A stretch of DNA of 64,000 nt, taken from positions 8,533,366 through 8,597,365 of the forward strand of contig NC_088777.1 in NCBI RefSeq assembly GCF_954871325.1, in the 5' to 3' direction. Below are positions 62,852 to 64,000 of this stretch, piece by piece. This DNA is from Gordionus sp. m RMFG-2023 (Eukaryota > Nematomorpha > Gordioida > Chordodea > Parachordodidae). Within the stretch, counting starts at the first letter, position 1. Each line of letters begins with the position of its first letter. The position numbers and the translations under genes were made by a program. The notes beneath the pieces were generated by a model. It was not told the origin of the DNA. It saw only the letters and a program-made list of their open reading frames with translations, and made no database searches.

Positions 62852-64000
62852 CTAAATTAAAAAAAATTTAAAGATGGGTAAGAAAATATTATATATGAAT
62901 TTAGTAATTTTATTAATAGGATTTTTAAAATAAATTATTTAAAAGGGGTTATAAAAAATAATTATAATAAAATGAGTTATTAATTACTTTATCCTATTAT
63001 AAAAACCACTCTATCCAGTAAAAAAAATAAAATAACATCCTAGAATTTTCTGAAATAACAAATATTGTAAAAATTTTATAAAGTAAAGAATCGCTAAATC
63101 CAGACCGGGCTCAAAAGCCTCTTGAGATATTTTGAATTTTTTCAAAGATATTTTTGCAAATTTTAGATGAAATTACTCCTTTTTTGCCAAATGAACGTTT
63201 TCAAGTTTATAAAAGTTAACACAGCCTAACAAAATCCTCTTTTTTTACTTTCCATCATTGAAACAATTTTAATCTTCGAATTTTCCAAAGTTGTTAAAGT
63301 ATTTAGATACAAAAATATGGTATCTATTTAGATGCTTTGTAAGATACATTTTGATATATTTTTATTTAACGCTTTTTATTAAAAATAAAAAAATACTTAA
63401 ATGTAATATTCATTTTATTTCATATGAACATATAATTTAGATAGATATGTATTAAAAAATATTAAGACTAATATAAATAGAAAAATTTATATTATAAAAC
63501 TTGTATATAAAAAAATATATATAAATTAAATATTTTTTTTTTCCTTTTGAATTTATTTATCTCAATTCAAGATTGTAAGTAAAGAATATTTCTCTCATGT
63601 AAAGGAATATATAAATTTTTGCTTAGCCATGTCCCCCATTAATTATTTTAAAACAATACCATTGATGCATACATAAAATTATTTAATGCAAAATAGCTAT
63701 TCAGCTGACTTTTAATGAATAAATTATAAATTCAAGTAAAAAAAATTTTTTTTTTAAATAAATACTAGTGTTAAATGAGAATTAGTTCGAAAGAACGATA
63801 TAAATGGGGATATTGATATTTCATTATTTTTTTTAAACTATTATTTTCTAATTAAATATGAACAAAATATAAATATGTTTGTTTAGGTATATTTTCTGCT
63901 CTCATAATAAGAGTTTCTGCAAAAAAACATCGAACCCTGTATATAAGTGTCCTAGTTTTATTGTAATTTTTATAATATTAATTCATTTGTTAATGTAAAA
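62852..64000. other. Upstream RPTP intron, window end
   Basis: No further exon recognised. A scrap of the GTTGTTAAA/TATCT MITE lies at 63285-63370. The RPTP 5' exons with signal peptide must lie beyond 64000 or be too diverged to see. Confidence 0.4.

Overview
The window is AT-rich nuclear DNA from an invertebrate animal. The evidence is two intron-rich metazoan genes with GT-AG splice sites, phase-1 introns at fibronectin-III borders, and dense DNA transposons (hAT, MULE, Merlin-like) plus one LINE. I cannot name the species. Both host genes lie on the minus strand, and I rebuilt them exon by exon from splice sites and reading phase.

Layout. (1) 961-7225: complete RAB14, 7 exons, 221 aa, with old hAT debris and MITEs in its introns. 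(2) 8257-29199: a transposon graveyard that appears to be one 20.9-kb hAT-ended composite. It has ends TAGTGTTGTTAAAT/ATTTAACAACACTA and an exact 8-bp target duplication GATTTGGA. Inside are a Merlin-like relic, a 13-bp minisatellite, a 9.55-kb MULE with OTU-protease and DDE-transposase coding (itself hit by two hATs), several hAT corpses, one retroelement gag-like fossil and a ~125-bp satellite. (3) 30930-62851: the 3' 22 exons (1,948 aa) of an R3-type receptor protein tyrosine phosphatase with FN3 repeats, one transmembrane helix and one catalytic domain with intact motifs. Its 5' end lies beyond the window or was not found. (4) 33678-46656: inside one intron of that phosphatase, in the middle of the catalytic domain, sits a 12,979-bp foldback element. 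It has ~3.6-kb near-identical inverted arms and an exact 9-bp target duplication CCTTTCAGA. Each arm carries an open CCHC zinc-knuckle ORF, and the left arm is split by a 5.46-kb R2-like LINE.

How the parts relate. RAB14 (membrane-traffic GTPase) and the phosphatase (cell-surface signalling) are unrelated neighbours in the same orientation. Neither coding sequence is interrupted: all transposons are in introns or intergenic DNA, and both spliced reading frames close exactly (666 nt and 5,847 nt). The least ordinary items are the giant foldback element, the 20.9-kb composite hAT, and a 28-bp tandem array downstream of the MULE transposase whose units look like histone-mRNA 3' stem-loops.
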